DNA of 33,170 nucleotides from Legionellaceae bacterium (GTDB lineage Bacteria; Pseudomonadota; Gammaproteobacteria; Legionellales; Legionellaceae). How positions within the stretch are numbered: the stretch's first letter is position 1; each line of letters begins with the position of its first letter. Positions 18,278 to 25,692 of the stretch are shown in pieces. The notes below the pieces were generated by a model, which worked only from the letters and a program-made list of their open reading frames with translations, was not told where the DNA came from and ran no database searches. The translations under genes and the position numbers were made by a program. The DNA is taken from NCBI GenBank assembly GCA_030695645.1, contig JAUYQG010000036.1:1-33170 (forward strand). The letters are read 5' to 3'.

Positions 18278-19783
18278 ATGAAAAAACTCGTTGGATTTGT
18301 GGTAATTTTAGCCGCATTAGTCCTCGGTTGTTACTACGGTATGGGTGTTTTAACTGAGCGTACTTTAAAGAAAAACATTGATGTGCTCAACCAGTCTAAC
18401 GGCGTGACTGTCGTTTTAAAACAGTATAAGCGAGGTTGGTTCACATCGGATGCTATGTTGGATTGGACCTTAACGGTTCCTGCGCGTGATGTGAATATTA
18501 ATGGACAAACCATTAAGGAACCTGAGCAAACATTTACTGCGCAAATGCCTTTGGGTATTGATCACGGGCCATTTATTTTTGCAAACTCTAACATCATGTT
18601 TGGTTTAGGTTATGCCAACAGTCACGTTTTATTACCGGCGCAATATGAAGACAAGTTTACGGAACAATATACTCCGGAATCAATAAAACCATCCTTGGAG
18701 TTGAGTGCTTTTGTGAGTTATTTAAATAATACTTGCTTACAGTTAATCGCCCCTAAATTTAATTTGATTTCTAAGCAAGGCAATAACACGTTTCAATGGT
18801 TAGGTATGTCGAGTGAGGTTAAAATCACATCGAATAAGAAACACATTAGCGGTCAATTAATGATTAATGGTTTGACCTGGTTAAAAGATCACGTCAAAGG
18901 CGTTTTGACCAACATTAAAAGCGATTACGACTTACATGTTACTCCTGATGGCTTATACCTCGGAGACGCTAATTTGTATCTTCCTGCCGCTGTAGTAACT
19001 AAAGACAATGATGCGTTATTTGAAGTGAAGGATTTGGAAGCCCATTCTTCGAGTCAGGTGACAAAAGGGTTATTTAGTTCATCATTTAAATTGGCTTTAA
19101 ATCGATTGTTTTTAAATCAGAAAGAGTACACGTCATGTTCTGTCGATTTATCGATTAAAAATCTGGACTCAAATGTGCTTACGGATATGAATAGTAAACT
19201 ATCTAAGACACATCAGGGATCAGATAGTGACCGTCAACGTGTTTTGTTATCGATGTTACCCGACATATCCTTGTTGGTGAACAAAGGGGCCGTATTTGAA
19301 ATGTCCGATCTTACTATTGGCATGCCAAATGGGGTTATTAAAGGTAAGGTGATCATTTCATTACCGCACGAAAACGTAACCAACCCTTTTCAATTGATTC
19401 AAAAAATCAAAGGTAATGGTAAATTGTCTGTTTCTGCTGCCGTATTGAAGACATGTCTGAGTGATTCGCTCCGACACCGGATTCAAGCATCAGTGACATT
19501 TCAACAAGCCATGGCTCAGTCAGCTGAGACCCAGTCGGAGCAAAATAAATCGCTAACTGTGGAGCCGCCAGCCACAGAGCCTGCGCAAGCAAAACCGCCT
19601 GTGATAACGGCTGCTGAGATTGATCAGCAAGCTATGACCCAAGCAGATCAAAAGATAGCTGAGCTATTAAAGTCGGGTGTCATATTAGCACAAGGCATGG
19701 ATTATGTTACTGAGTTTAAAGTAGCTGATGGGCAATTATTGATTAATGGTAAAGCCTTTAATCCAGCGATGTTGCAGTTGTAG
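18278..19783 (+). CDS. DUF945 (YdgA-like) family protein
   Basis: The 501-residue protein begins with a Lys-Lys pair and one hydrophobic segment (about 3-22), then the family pattern GMGVLTERTLKKNIDVLNQSNGVTVVLKQYKRGWFTSDA, so it is probably anchored in the inner membrane with a periplasmic domain. A Pro/Ala/Glu-rich stretch lies at about 425-450. The family has no established biochemical function. GGGAG precedes the ATG. Its TAG stop is part of the 7-bp duplication GTAGTAA made by the element that follows. Confidence 0.8.
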   Translation: MKKLVGFVVILAALVLGCYYGMGVLTERTLKKNIDVLNQSNGVTVVLKQYKRGWFTSDAMLDWTLTVPARDVNINGQTIKEPEQTFTAQMPLGIDHGPFIFANSNIMFGLGYANSHVLLPAQYEDKFTEQYTPESIKPSLELSAFVSYLNNTCLQLIAPKFNLISKQGNNTFQWLGMSSEVKITSNKKHISGQLMINGLTWLKDHVKGVLTNIKSDYDLHVTPDGLYLGDANLYLPAAVVTKDNDALFEVKDLEAHSSSQVTKGLFSSSFKLALNRLFLNQKEYTSCSVDLSIKNLDSNVLTDMNSKLSKTHQGSDSDRQRVLLSMLPDISLLVNKGAVFEMSDLTIGMPNGVIKGKVIISLPHENVTNPFQLIQKIKGNGKLSVSAAVLKTCLSDSLRHRIQASVTFQQAMAQSAETQSEQNKSLTVEPPATEPAQAKPPVITAAEIDQQAMTQADQKIAELLKSGVILAQGMDYVTEFKVADGQLLINGKAFNPAMLQL

Positions 19784-19786
19784 TAA

Positions 19787-20007
19787 TTGGACTTTGGACA
19801 GAAAGACATGAAAAGGGCCTCATGTCTTTCTGTCCAAGAAATTGGAGATGTATTCTCTTGATTTGGATCAGTAATCACCCTATCTGTCACTATTATTACA
19901 AAGATACTGACGTATGTTGATGATTCGAGTCTATAAATATCTCAGATCCGAAATTATTTGGACAGAATGGCATGCGGCTTTTTGCATGCCATTTTGTCCA
20001 AAGTCCA
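19787..20007. mobile_element. TTGGAC-family two-hairpin unit 1 (221 bp), 7-bp target duplication
   Basis: A GACATG-type hairpin (19787-19837) faces left and a GCATGC-type hairpin (19957-20007) faces right, with a linker of about 120 bp between. Direct repeats GTAGTAA lie at 19780-19786 and 20009-20015, with one extra A at the right end. The linker is nearly identical, in reverse, to 25343-25458. The left duplication includes the stop codon of the DUF945 gene. Confidence 0.87.
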
Positions 20008-20026
20008 AAGTAGTAAGTCTCTTAGG

Positions 20027-20054
20027 TTTATTCGGAGGCAGTTGCTCCGAATAA
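20027..20054 (+). promoter_or_regulatory. Hairpin in the fis upstream region
   Basis: TTATTCGGAG and CTCCGAATAA form a perfect 10-bp stem around a loop of about 7 bases. No T tract follows, so it is not a standard terminator; an operator or mRNA leader structure is possible. A TATACT -10-like hexamer (about 20085-20090) follows without a good -35. Confidence 0.4.
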
Positions 20055-20147
20055 GTTACGAAATATTTTAATTTTTATGCATTCTATACTTGTCAGGAAT
20101 TGATCAATTAGTTAGAATGCTGTTTTTAAGTTAAGGAGTTAGAAATA

Positions 20148-20429
20148 ATGACAACAATCAGCAACGAAACAGGAGATACAACTGCGTCATTGGCCGCAAG
20201 TGTGACCCAATCAGTCCAAAAGTATTTTTCTGAGCTGAAAGGGACAGATCCTGTTGATTTGTATCAGTTTGTTCTTGAAGAAGTGGAAACACCGCTGTTT
20301 AGAGCTGTAATGGAACATTGCAAGTACAATCAGTCACGCGCTGCAATCATGCTTGGAATTAGCAGAGGAACGCTGAGAACTAAATTACGTCATTATTTTG
20401 ATGATAAGTATGTTGGAACACGCGATTAA
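20148..20429 (+). CDS. fis: DNA-binding protein Fis
   Basis: Fis is a small nucleoid protein that bends DNA and regulates stable RNA and growth-phase genes. The 93-residue protein matches the family throughout its second half: DLYQFVLEEVETPLFRAVME, then the helix-turn-helix NQSRAAIMLGISRGTLRTKL. The E. coli protein has 98 residues. AAGGAG precedes the ATG at a good distance. Legionella species have several Fis paralogues, so this may be one of several. It stands alone, with mobile elements on both sides and a hairpin directly after the stop. Confidence 0.95.
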   Translation: MTTISNETGDTTASLAASVTQSVQKYFSELKGTDPVDLYQFVLEEVETPLFRAVMEHCKYNQSRAAIMLGISRGTLRTKLRHYFDDKYVGTRD

Positions 20430-20440
20430 GATCTAACGTA

Positions 20441-20495
20441 TTGGATTTTTGACAGAAAGACATGAAAAGGGCCTCATGTCTTTCTGTCAAAAAAA
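20441..20495. repeat. Diverged solo TTGGAC-family hairpin after fis
   Basis: A 20-bp stem (20446-20465 with 20474-20493) surrounds an 8-base loop. TGACAG/CTGTCA replaces the usual GGACAG/CTGTCC, so both arms changed together. It starts 11 bases after the fis stop and its right arm ends in an A run, so it could act as a terminator, better on the minus strand. Confidence 0.75.
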
Positions 20496-20526
20496 TCGTT
20501 CTTTTCAGAAATCTCTGCCACTGAAG

Positions 20527-20566
20527 GGAGATCCCTCGCTTCGCTCGGGATGACGTGGGGAGTTAC
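20527..20566. repeat. Right half of a GTAACT-family element
   Basis: GGAGATCCCTCGCTTCGCTC followed by GGGATGACG and a terminal AGTTAC match the right arm of the element at 5192-5305, with TTCG in place of its TGTG. The left arm is missing. The sequence that follows contains an imperfect palindrome, GACCA...TGGTC (20567-20594). Confidence 0.7.
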
Positions 20567-20614
20567 GACCAGCCTTTTTTTAAAAAGATTGGTCTTATGA
20601 TTTATGCTCAAATT

Positions 20615-20644
20615 CGAACTCGAACTCGAACTCGAACTCGAACT
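20615..20644. repeat. Hexanucleotide tandem repeat (CGAACT)5
   Basis: Five exact copies of CGAACT stand in a row, followed by one altered copy (CTAACT). The repeat is intergenic and 30 bp long. Copy number may vary between strains. Confidence 0.95.
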
Positions 20645-20676
20645 CTAACTGTACGGAGTGAGTACTCAATACAAAT

Positions 20677-20874
20677 AAAAAAACCGTGAGCGGGAATCAC
20701 TCCTCGCTGTAAAAGCGAAGGGGTAAACACCCACTACTCTGCGCATCGGAACCAGCACGGACCGGTCACCAAGCGGAGGAGTCATTAAGCTTAAAACGTT
20801 TGCACGCTAAAACATAATCACATCCTCTTACATAAGCTTCCATAAGAAGCCAACATAACAAAAACCTTACTGTT
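20677..20874 (-). ncRNA. Candidate small RNA of about 200 nt, family not identified
   Basis: On the minus strand a near-consensus promoter (20881-20908) would start a transcript near 20874. It contains no good reading frame and reaches a run of seven T at 20683-20677. The 3' part is GC-rich and structured: ACTCCTC (20699-20705 on +) can pair with GAGGAGT (20777-20783), GGGT pairs with ACCC inside, and CACGG near the end can pair with an internal CCGTG. The length and an internal CGGTCCG recall 6S RNA, but the long closing stem of 6S is not seen. Ends are estimates. Confidence 0.42.
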
Positions 20875-20880
20875 ATTTAT

Positions 20881-20908
20881 AGTATAGATCAGATTACTTG
20901 ATTGTCAA
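20881..20908 (-). promoter_or_regulatory. Strong sigma-70 promoter on the minus strand
   Basis: Read on the minus strand, TTGACA (20908-20903), a 16-base spacer and TATACT (20886-20881). No coding sequence follows for more than 400 bases in that direction, which is the main argument for a small RNA downstream. Confidence 0.6.
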
Positions 20909-20976
20909 ATTCTTGATCATAAATTTCAGAGATATGCTATCCAATGTCCACTCCCTAACGGCCGTGGAAGTCTTAG

Positions 20977-21020
20977 AAAAAACCCAGTTCGGAGTTTTTT
21001 TGCAACTTACTCTGCGAACT
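20977..21020 (-). terminator. Intrinsic terminator on the minus strand
   Basis: On the minus strand AGTTCGCAGAGT (21020-21009) pairs with ACTCCGAACT (20995-20986), apart from a two-base bulge; GGG and six T (20982-20977) follow. It lies downstream of the minus-strand genes at 21592-23548, now separated from them by the nested elements at 21121-21573. Nothing else recognisable is seen between 21021 and 21113. Confidence 0.55.
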
Positions 21021-21120
21021 GATCCCCTCTCCCTTTGAGGATTACAATTAATTAAAACTGACACAGTTATTTAAACACTCCCGGATCCTCTCAATATATA
21101 TCATTCTTTGAATGAATATA

Positions 21121-21573
21121 TTGGACTTTGGACAAAACGGCATGCAAAAAGACGCATGCCATTCTATCCAAATATGTTTAGATCTGACATCTTTATAATT
21201 GGACTTTGGACAAAAAGACATGAAAAAAGCCTCATGTCTTTCTGTCCAAGAAACTTGAGATCCATTACTCTCAATCAGTTCATTAATTACACTATATACA
21301 ACTGTTTTCATAAAATAGATCGATTTCACCTAGTAATATATGTCTGTAAATTTCACAGATCTGAAATTATTTGGACGGAATTGCATGCGTTTTTTTGCAT
21401 GCAGTTTTGTCCAAAGTCCAATTTATAAGCCAATAATATCAACGACAATCGGCTCGCTTTGTAGAAACATTTACAATCAGGACAATTAACGATCTAATTA
21501 TGAAGGGTGGATCTGAAATTTCTTGGACAAAAAGACATGAGGCTCTTTTCATGTCTTTTTGTCCAAAGTCCAA
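21121..21573. mobile_element. Nested TTGGAC-family units: outer 223-bp unit interrupted by an inner one
   Basis: The outer unit has a diverged GCATGC hairpin on the left (21121-21170) and a GACATG hairpin on the right (21523-21573). Removing the inner unit and one 7-bp repeat leaves exactly 223 bp, the length of the other units. AATATA flanks the whole block (21115-21120 and 21574-21579; 6 bp, AT-rich, so weaker evidence). The outer linker differs from the other linkers except near the hairpins (AGATCTG). Confidence 0.85.
21199..21421. mobile_element. TTGGAC-family unit 2 (223 bp), inserted in another unit, 7-bp target duplication
   Basis: A GACATG hairpin (21199-21249) and a GCATGC hairpin (21371-21421) face outward around a linker. 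Exact direct repeats TTTATAA lie at 21192-21198 and 21422-21428. The unit is almost identical to the reverse complement of 25459-25681, including the linker, which implies recent movement. Confidence 0.9.
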
Positions 21574-21591
21574 AATATATAACGCTGCGTT

Positions 21592-21897
21592 TTAATTAGG
21601 ATTTACTGAGCCGCCCTCTGGCTCCGGCCCATCTTCTCGAACAGAAGACTCATTGGACACAACATGCTCAGGATCATTACGCTTCATCTCATCAATCTTG
21701 CCTCTATAATCTGTAGTTTGCTCCGCAATAGTGGTTTCATGTGACAAATTTGAAGCAAGGCTTTTTTCATCCATGGCACGTTGTAGCGATTGAGTTACAA
21801 CAGGATCAATGCGTGAATCAAAATAAAACACGGTTTGTTCTGATCCAAAGATTAAATGGCTTTGAACTCTATCCGCCATTATCTGCAGTGACATCAT
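21592..21897 (-). CDS. Doubtful small hypothetical protein
   Basis: A 101-residue frame with a charged, Ser/Glu/Pro-rich C-terminal half (VREDGPEPEGGSVNPN). No family is recognised, there is no hydrophobic segment, and no ribosome site is visible before the ATG at 21897 or the later ATGs. It lies in the same direction as, and 238 bp after, the orphan membrane protein gene and could be a remnant of a larger gene. The overlapping + strand frame has no better support. Confidence 0.3.
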   Translation of the reverse strand: MMSLQIMADRVQSHLIFGSEQTVFYFDSRIDPVVTQSLQRAMDEKSLASNLSHETTIAEQTTDYRGKIDEMKRNDPEHVVSNESSVREDGPEPEGGSVNPN

Positions 21898-22135
21898 GCT
21901 TTGGGCTTGTTTTACGACCTATAGCGTCAATTCCTATGTGCATCGGACAACTATCCAAAAACATAAATGATAAACTAAACAAAATGGATGATTCAATGAG
22001 CTATTCAGCCTATAGAAACGTGTCATTCCACGAACGATTTGGATAAAACTTATCGAAAAATATAATACCTAAGATTAATCAGTACGAATTGTCCGCTGGC
22101 TGTAAATCAAATGGATGTCCATGCTCAGCATATGA

Positions 22136-23548
22136 TTACCTATCGAATACAACCCTATTGTTCGTTGATCTTCTCACTGGTCTGATAGAGATCATATTAG
22201 ATGCATCTACAGAACTAATACACGATTGAATATATTCATAGCGAGTAGACTCTCTTTCAAGATCTGTTGTAATCCCAAATACATTATATTCCATCAGCTC
22301 TTTTAAATAAGACATATCGTCGAGATCGTTAGGATCAAGTTTCCATTCCCAAGTATCTTTGTCACTGTGAAACTGCTCCACTTCAAGAGATAATTTCAGT
22401 GTTTTTGAATTATCACTCTCGTCATCGCGCGTCGTTAGCCTTAGTTCACATTCAAAATCAGCGATCGTGCCAAAATTATTCATTACCTTAGCAATAACCA
22501 TCGCCATCTTATCACGTTGATTCAGCTCAATTTTGTCCGAATTCGCATAGTCATCATAAAATCGAAGACGAACAGGTCTTGGTTCGAAATAAGACAGTCC
22601 ACCATGTAGCATTAGAACAAACGGAGATGCCAAAAGTGTCAGTGCAGCAGCAATAAGTAACCGAATCACGTTGATAAGTCCAGTGAAAATCGTTAAAAAC
22701 CAAGATAATGCTTTAAAGCTTAGCGGTGATTTTTCTTTATTAAATTGTTCATCACGAGTGATGAGTTGATGCTTCTTAATATATGAATTCGCTGCTTTTA
22801 AGACTACATGTAGTAATGGAAATAAACCTATCGACAAATAATCGACAATCCCTAAGGATTGAGCAACCGGTGCACCACTTAATCCAACAATCGTTGCATA
22901 ATTAATAGTTCGATATACCATTCGAAATGATGTATCATTTGAGTATCCCTCCGTCATCCACTTCGGATCGACACGCCCTGCTATAACATTCCAAGTATCG
23001 TAAATGCGTTCATTTAAATTAGATCGTTTAAGGCGTGCATGGGGATACTGTTGAGTTTCGCGTAAAAAATGGAAGGGATTGTATAGTTTTGGTGTCGGCG
23101 TAGATAGATGCTTCTTTGCAGGAGCAGTTGGATACGTTGATGCAAGACCACTATCATTTAGTTTTTGCTCAAAATCAAATAGATAGGCCTGAGAGAACAG
23201 AGCATCATAGGCTATCTGTTGTTTGGCTTGCGCGCGTTCTTTGCCTTGCTTAAATGATTCTATTGAAACTCTAATTTCTTGTGGGGTTCCAACTAATCTT
23301 GATAAATTTGGAGATGAAAATTCATTAAAATTTTTCGTATTGATAGCAATAGCAATTGTTGCGTCTTGATAGGCAACTAATTGCGAAAGAAATGCTAACC
23401 CATCAGGAATCTGCATCTGTGACATAAATGTTTGAATCGATTCATTCGTTTGTATTGACTCACTATTTGCATATGCCCAATACGACAATCGCTTTATGCA
23501 AGCCTCTTTATTAACTAAAAGATCTATTTTAGACCTAAAGGTATCCAT
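22136..23548 (-). CDS. Orphan membrane protein of 470 residues
   Basis: No family is recognised. The first 200 residues are hydrophilic, without a signal peptide. Hydrophobic stretches lie at about 216-252 and 280-318, enough for two to four membrane passes in two hairpins. The last 150 residues are soluble and acidic, with DDLDDMSYLKELMEY and a basic-hydrophobic tail. The base composition looks AT-richer than the core genes, and the gene is surrounded by mobile repeats with no conserved neighbour, which suggests acquired or fast-evolving DNA. A secreted effector that inserts in a host membrane is one possibility for a Legionellales member; no C-terminal glutamate cluster of the Dot/Icm type is evident. 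Only a weak GAG ribosome site precedes the ATG. Confidence 0.7.
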   Translation of the reverse strand: MDTFRSKIDLLVNKEACIKRLSYWAYANSESIQTNESIQTFMSQMQIPDGLAFLSQLVAYQDATIAIAINTKNFNEFSSPNLSRLVGTPQEIRVSIESFKQGKERAQAKQQIAYDALFSQAYLFDFEQKLNDSGLASTYPTAPAKKHLSTPTPKLYNPFHFLRETQQYPHARLKRSNLNERIYDTWNVIAGRVDPKWMTEGYSNDTSFRMVYRTINYATIVGLSGAPVAQSLGIVDYLSIGLFPLLHVVLKAANSYIKKHQLITRDEQFNKEKSPLSFKALSWFLTIFTGLINVIRLLIAAALTLLASPFVLMLHGGLSYFEPRPVRLRFYDDYANSDKIELNQRDKMAMVIAKVMNNFGTIADFECELRLTTRDDESDNSKTLKLSLEVEQFHSDKDTWEWKLDPNDLDDMSYLKELMEYNVFGITTDLERESTRYEYIQSCISSVDASNMISIRPVRRSTNNRVVFDR

Positions 23549-23756
23549 TATGCGTTCTCATAAAAAATCACTCCAATGATAAATGGTTTAAAAATTGATA
23601 ACAGAGGTATTATATCATAAGTCAACAAAATAGAAGCAATCTGATTAAATTTATTTCATATTTTGCATGCTACTCTGTGGACACAATTTGGTATGACGAA
23701 ATCATCACAATAGGTGACAACCGGATAGGCAGGTAAAACTTAACCGAGGCACGAAG

Positions 23757-23864
23757 GGTGGGCAAAGGAGTGCAACGACGTGCCCACGTGTTCGAGGCCC
23801 ATTCACCATGTTCGAGGCTCATTGGTGGGCACGTCGCTCTCGCTCCTTTGCCCACCCTACATTC
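23757..23864. repeat. Inverted repeat of the GGGTGGGCAAAG...CGTGCCCAC type
   Basis: The left arm GGGTGGGCAAAGGAG...ACGACGTGCCCAC and the right arm GTGGGCACGTCG...CTCCTTTGCCCACCC pair over about 35 bp with a few differences. The same core occurs at 1-51 and within 14949-15108. The gap 23549-24021 is otherwise AT-rich sequence plus the two repeats listed next. Confidence 0.8.
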
Positions 23865-23885
23865 TTACTGTGTACTTACTGAGTC

Positions 23886-23936
23886 TTGGACTTTGGACAA
23901 AAAGACATGAAAAGGGCCTCATGTCTTTCTGTCCAA
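23886..23936. mobile_element. Solo TTGGAC-family hairpin flanked by a 6-bp repeat
   Basis: A GACATG-type hairpin with the full TTGGACTTTGGACA end on the left only. TGAGTC is directly repeated at 23880-23885 and 23937-23942, so single hairpins, not only paired units, may have inserted as such. Confidence 0.75.
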
Positions 23937-23974
23937 TGAGTCAGAATACGCGGTAATTTGGTCTGTTTTAATAC

Positions 23975-24022
23975 CAAGATGCGCCAAATATGGCCGTTCC
24001 TTGCTACGGAGTGAGTAGTTAC
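23975..24022. repeat. 48-bp right end of a GTAACT-family element abutting prs
   Basis: Matches 8714-8761 at 46 of 48 positions and ends in AGTTAC. Read on the minus strand, the last base of the prs stop codon (TAG) is the first base of the element end GTAACT, so the stop spans the junction. Confidence 0.8.
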
Positions 24023-24969
24023 TATTCAGCAAACATGGAACTTACCGATTGCTCATCATTAACACGCTTAATAGCCTGTGCTAGTAATTCTGCTAAACTG
24101 ATGACTCTAATTTTTTTGCAGTGTTGCGCTTCTTTTGATAACGGGATCGTATCGGTGACGACTACTTCATCGAGAGCTGATTGCATAATATTTTCAACAG
24201 CGGGTCCTGAAAGAACTGGGTGAGTAATGTAGGCACGAACGCTCAACGCCCCACCTCGCTTTAACTCATTAGCCGCAGTACACATAGTCCCTGCCGTATC
24301 AACGATGTCGTCTATGATAATGCAATGTCTATTAGATGGCTCACCAATAATGTGCATGACTTCGGACTTGTTGGGACCACTGCGACGTTTGTCGATAATG
24401 GATAATTCCGCGTCATTTAATCGTTTTGCCATGGCTCTGGCTCGAACAACTCCGCCAACATCAGGTGAAATAATCATTAAATTAGTTAGATTTTGTTTTT
24501 TGATGTCTTCAAGCATGATGGGTGTTGAATAGACGTTATCAACGGGCATGTAAAAAAAGCCTTGTATTTGATCAGCATGCAAATCTACCGTCAGTACTCG
24601 ACAAATTCCAACAGACGCCATCATGTCGGCAACTACCTTAGCCGTAATGGGTACGCGAGCGGATCGCACTCGTCTATCTTGTCGCGCGTAACCAAAATAG
24701 GGGACGACCGCGGTGATACGGGCAGCAGACGATCGACGCAGTGCATCAGCCATGGTTAATAATTCCATTAAATTATCATTTGCTGGAGCACAGGTTGACT
24801 GGATAACAAAGACATCTTTGCCACGAACATTTTCAAGTATCTCAACCATCGTTTCCCCATCACTAAACGTACCAACGGCGGCTTGACCAATCGGCATTTG
24901 TAAGTGAGCGGCTGTATTGATCGTGAGCTCTGGATTTGCATTACCAGTGAAAATCATCATTGTTGACAT
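24022..24969 (-). CDS. prs: Ribose-phosphate pyrophosphokinase
   Basis: Prs makes PRPP from ribose 5-phosphate and ATP for nucleotide, histidine and tryptophan synthesis. The 315-residue protein has the same length as the E. coli enzyme and the same blocks: [13 protein letters not shown], the flexible-loop region [18 protein letters not shown], the [11 protein letters not shown] metal site and the PRPP-binding loop [10 protein letters not shown] start it at ATG 24969 ([10 protein letters not shown]), which fits the family; the frame also opens at a TTG (24978). AAGG lies about 10 bases upstream. It follows tRNA-Gln on the same strand, an order seen in many gamma-proteobacteria, though ispE is not upstream here. 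Confidence 0.97.
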   Translation of the reverse strand: MSTMMIFTGNANPELTINTAAHLQMPIGQAAVGTFSDGETMVEILENVRGKDVFVIQSTCAPANDNLMELLTMADALRRSSAARITAVVPYFGYARQDRRVRSARVPITAKVVADMMASVGICRVLTVDLHADQIQGFFYMPVDNVYSTPIMLEDIKKQNLTNLMIISPDVGGVVRARAMAKRLNDAELSIIDKRRSGPNKSEVMHIIGEPSNRHCIIIDDIVDTAGTMCTAANELKRGGALSVRAYITHPVLSGPAVENIMQSALDEVVVTDTIPLSKEAQHCKKIRVISLAELLAQAIKRVNDEQSVSSMFAE

Positions 24970-25120
24970 GCGTAACAAACCTTCATTTTGAAAAAGCGGT
25001 TATGTTTAAACACATAGCAGAAGACAACCAGAAAGATATTGTTATTATTGTTAAGCGGTCCGGTTGAGACGCATTCCTCCGGGTATCTTCTGCCGTCTGT
25101 TTACTTGGTTATCAAGAGTG

Positions 25121-25195
25121 TGGCTGGGGTGCTAGGATTCGAACCTAGGAATGCAGGGATCAAAACCCTGTGCCTTACCACTTGGCGACACCCCA
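25121..25195 (-). tRNA. tRNA-Gln(UUG)
   Basis: The minus strand folds as a 75-nt tRNA: acceptor arm TGGGGTG with CACCCCA, discriminator G and encoded CCA (25123-25121). The anticodon stem CAGGG/CCCTG holds loop TTTTGAT with anticodon TTG, and the T arm contains GGTTCGAATCC. It lies 151 bp upstream of the prs start and is probably transcribed with it. Confidence 0.97.
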
Positions 25196-25235
25196 ATAAT
25201 CTGTGAGCTTCTTATATCGTCGCGATATGGGCGGT

Positions 25236-25264
25236 ATTTTGCAGTTATTTACTATTTTTGTCAA
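25236..25264 (-). promoter_or_regulatory. Putative promoter of tRNA-Gln (and prs)
   Basis: On the minus strand: TTGACA (25264-25259), 17 bases, then CAAAAT, followed by the GC-rich ACCGCCC. A GC-rich discriminator is typical of growth-controlled stable RNA promoters. Transcription would begin about 35 bases before the tRNA. Confidence 0.5.
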
Positions 25265-25290
25265 CGGATTATTTGGCCTACTTTAAATAT

Positions 25291-25458
25291 TTGGACTTTG
25301 GACAAAACGGCATGCAAAAAGCCGCATGCCAATCAGTCCAAATAATTTCGGATCTGAGATATTTACAGACTTCAAATCATCAACATACGTCAGTATCTTT
25401 GTTATAATAGTGACAGATAGGGTGATTACAGATCCAAATCAAGAGAATACATCTCCAA
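25291..25458. mobile_element. Truncated TTGGAC-family unit 3
   Basis: A GCATGC hairpin (25291-25342, right arm diverged) and linker match the reverse complement of unit 1 (19787-20007). The expected GACATG hairpin is missing: the sequence stops at ATCTCCAA, where unit 4 begins. Confidence 0.8.
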
Positions 25459-25681
25459 TTGGACTTTGGACAAAACTGCATGCAAAAAAACGCATGCAAT
25501 TCCGTCCAAATAATTTCAGATCTGTGAAATTTACAGACATATATTACTGGGTGAAATCAATCTATTTTATGAAAACAGTTGCATATAGTGTAATTAATGA
25601 ACTGGTTGAGAGTAATGGATCTCAAGTTTCTTGGACAGAAAGACATGAGGCTTTTTTCATGTCTTTTTGTCCAAAGTCCAA
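25459..25681. mobile_element. TTGGAC-family unit 4 (223 bp), 7-8 bp target duplication
   Basis: A GCATGC hairpin (25459-25509) and a GACATG hairpin (25631-25681) face outward around a linker nearly identical to that of unit 2. ATCTCCAA occurs on both sides (25451-25458 and 25682-25689), an 8-bp match, or 7 bp plus one extra A as at unit 1. The right copy is 4 bases from the end of the nuclease gene. Confidence 0.88.
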
Positions 25682-25692
25682 ATCTCCAAGGC

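Noticed and set aside
20615-20644. CRISPR array
   Set aside because: The CGAACT repeats are contiguous with no spacers; the spaced hairpins elsewhere alternate in orientation, and no cas gene is present.
20677-20874. 6S RNA (ssrS)
   Set aside because: Size and a CGGTCCG motif fit, but the predicted 5' and 3' ends do not form the long closing stem. Kept only as an unnamed small RNA candidate.
21048-21428. Overlapping frames on both strands with repeated LWTKRHEK / SWTERHEA peptides
   Set aside because: They are translations of the TTGGAC hairpins, occur wherever the hairpins do and lack ribosome sites. The same applies to frames at 14835-15053, 19702-19890, 25326-25742 and 25557-25763.
23670-23855. 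61-codon minus-strand frame
   Set aside because: It lies almost entirely in the GGGTGGGCAAAG inverted repeat and has no ribosome site.
19787-25681. IS200/IS605-type or REP/BIME elements
   Set aside because: Paired hairpins suggested this, but those systems do not create target duplications, and exact 7-bp repeats flank several copies here.
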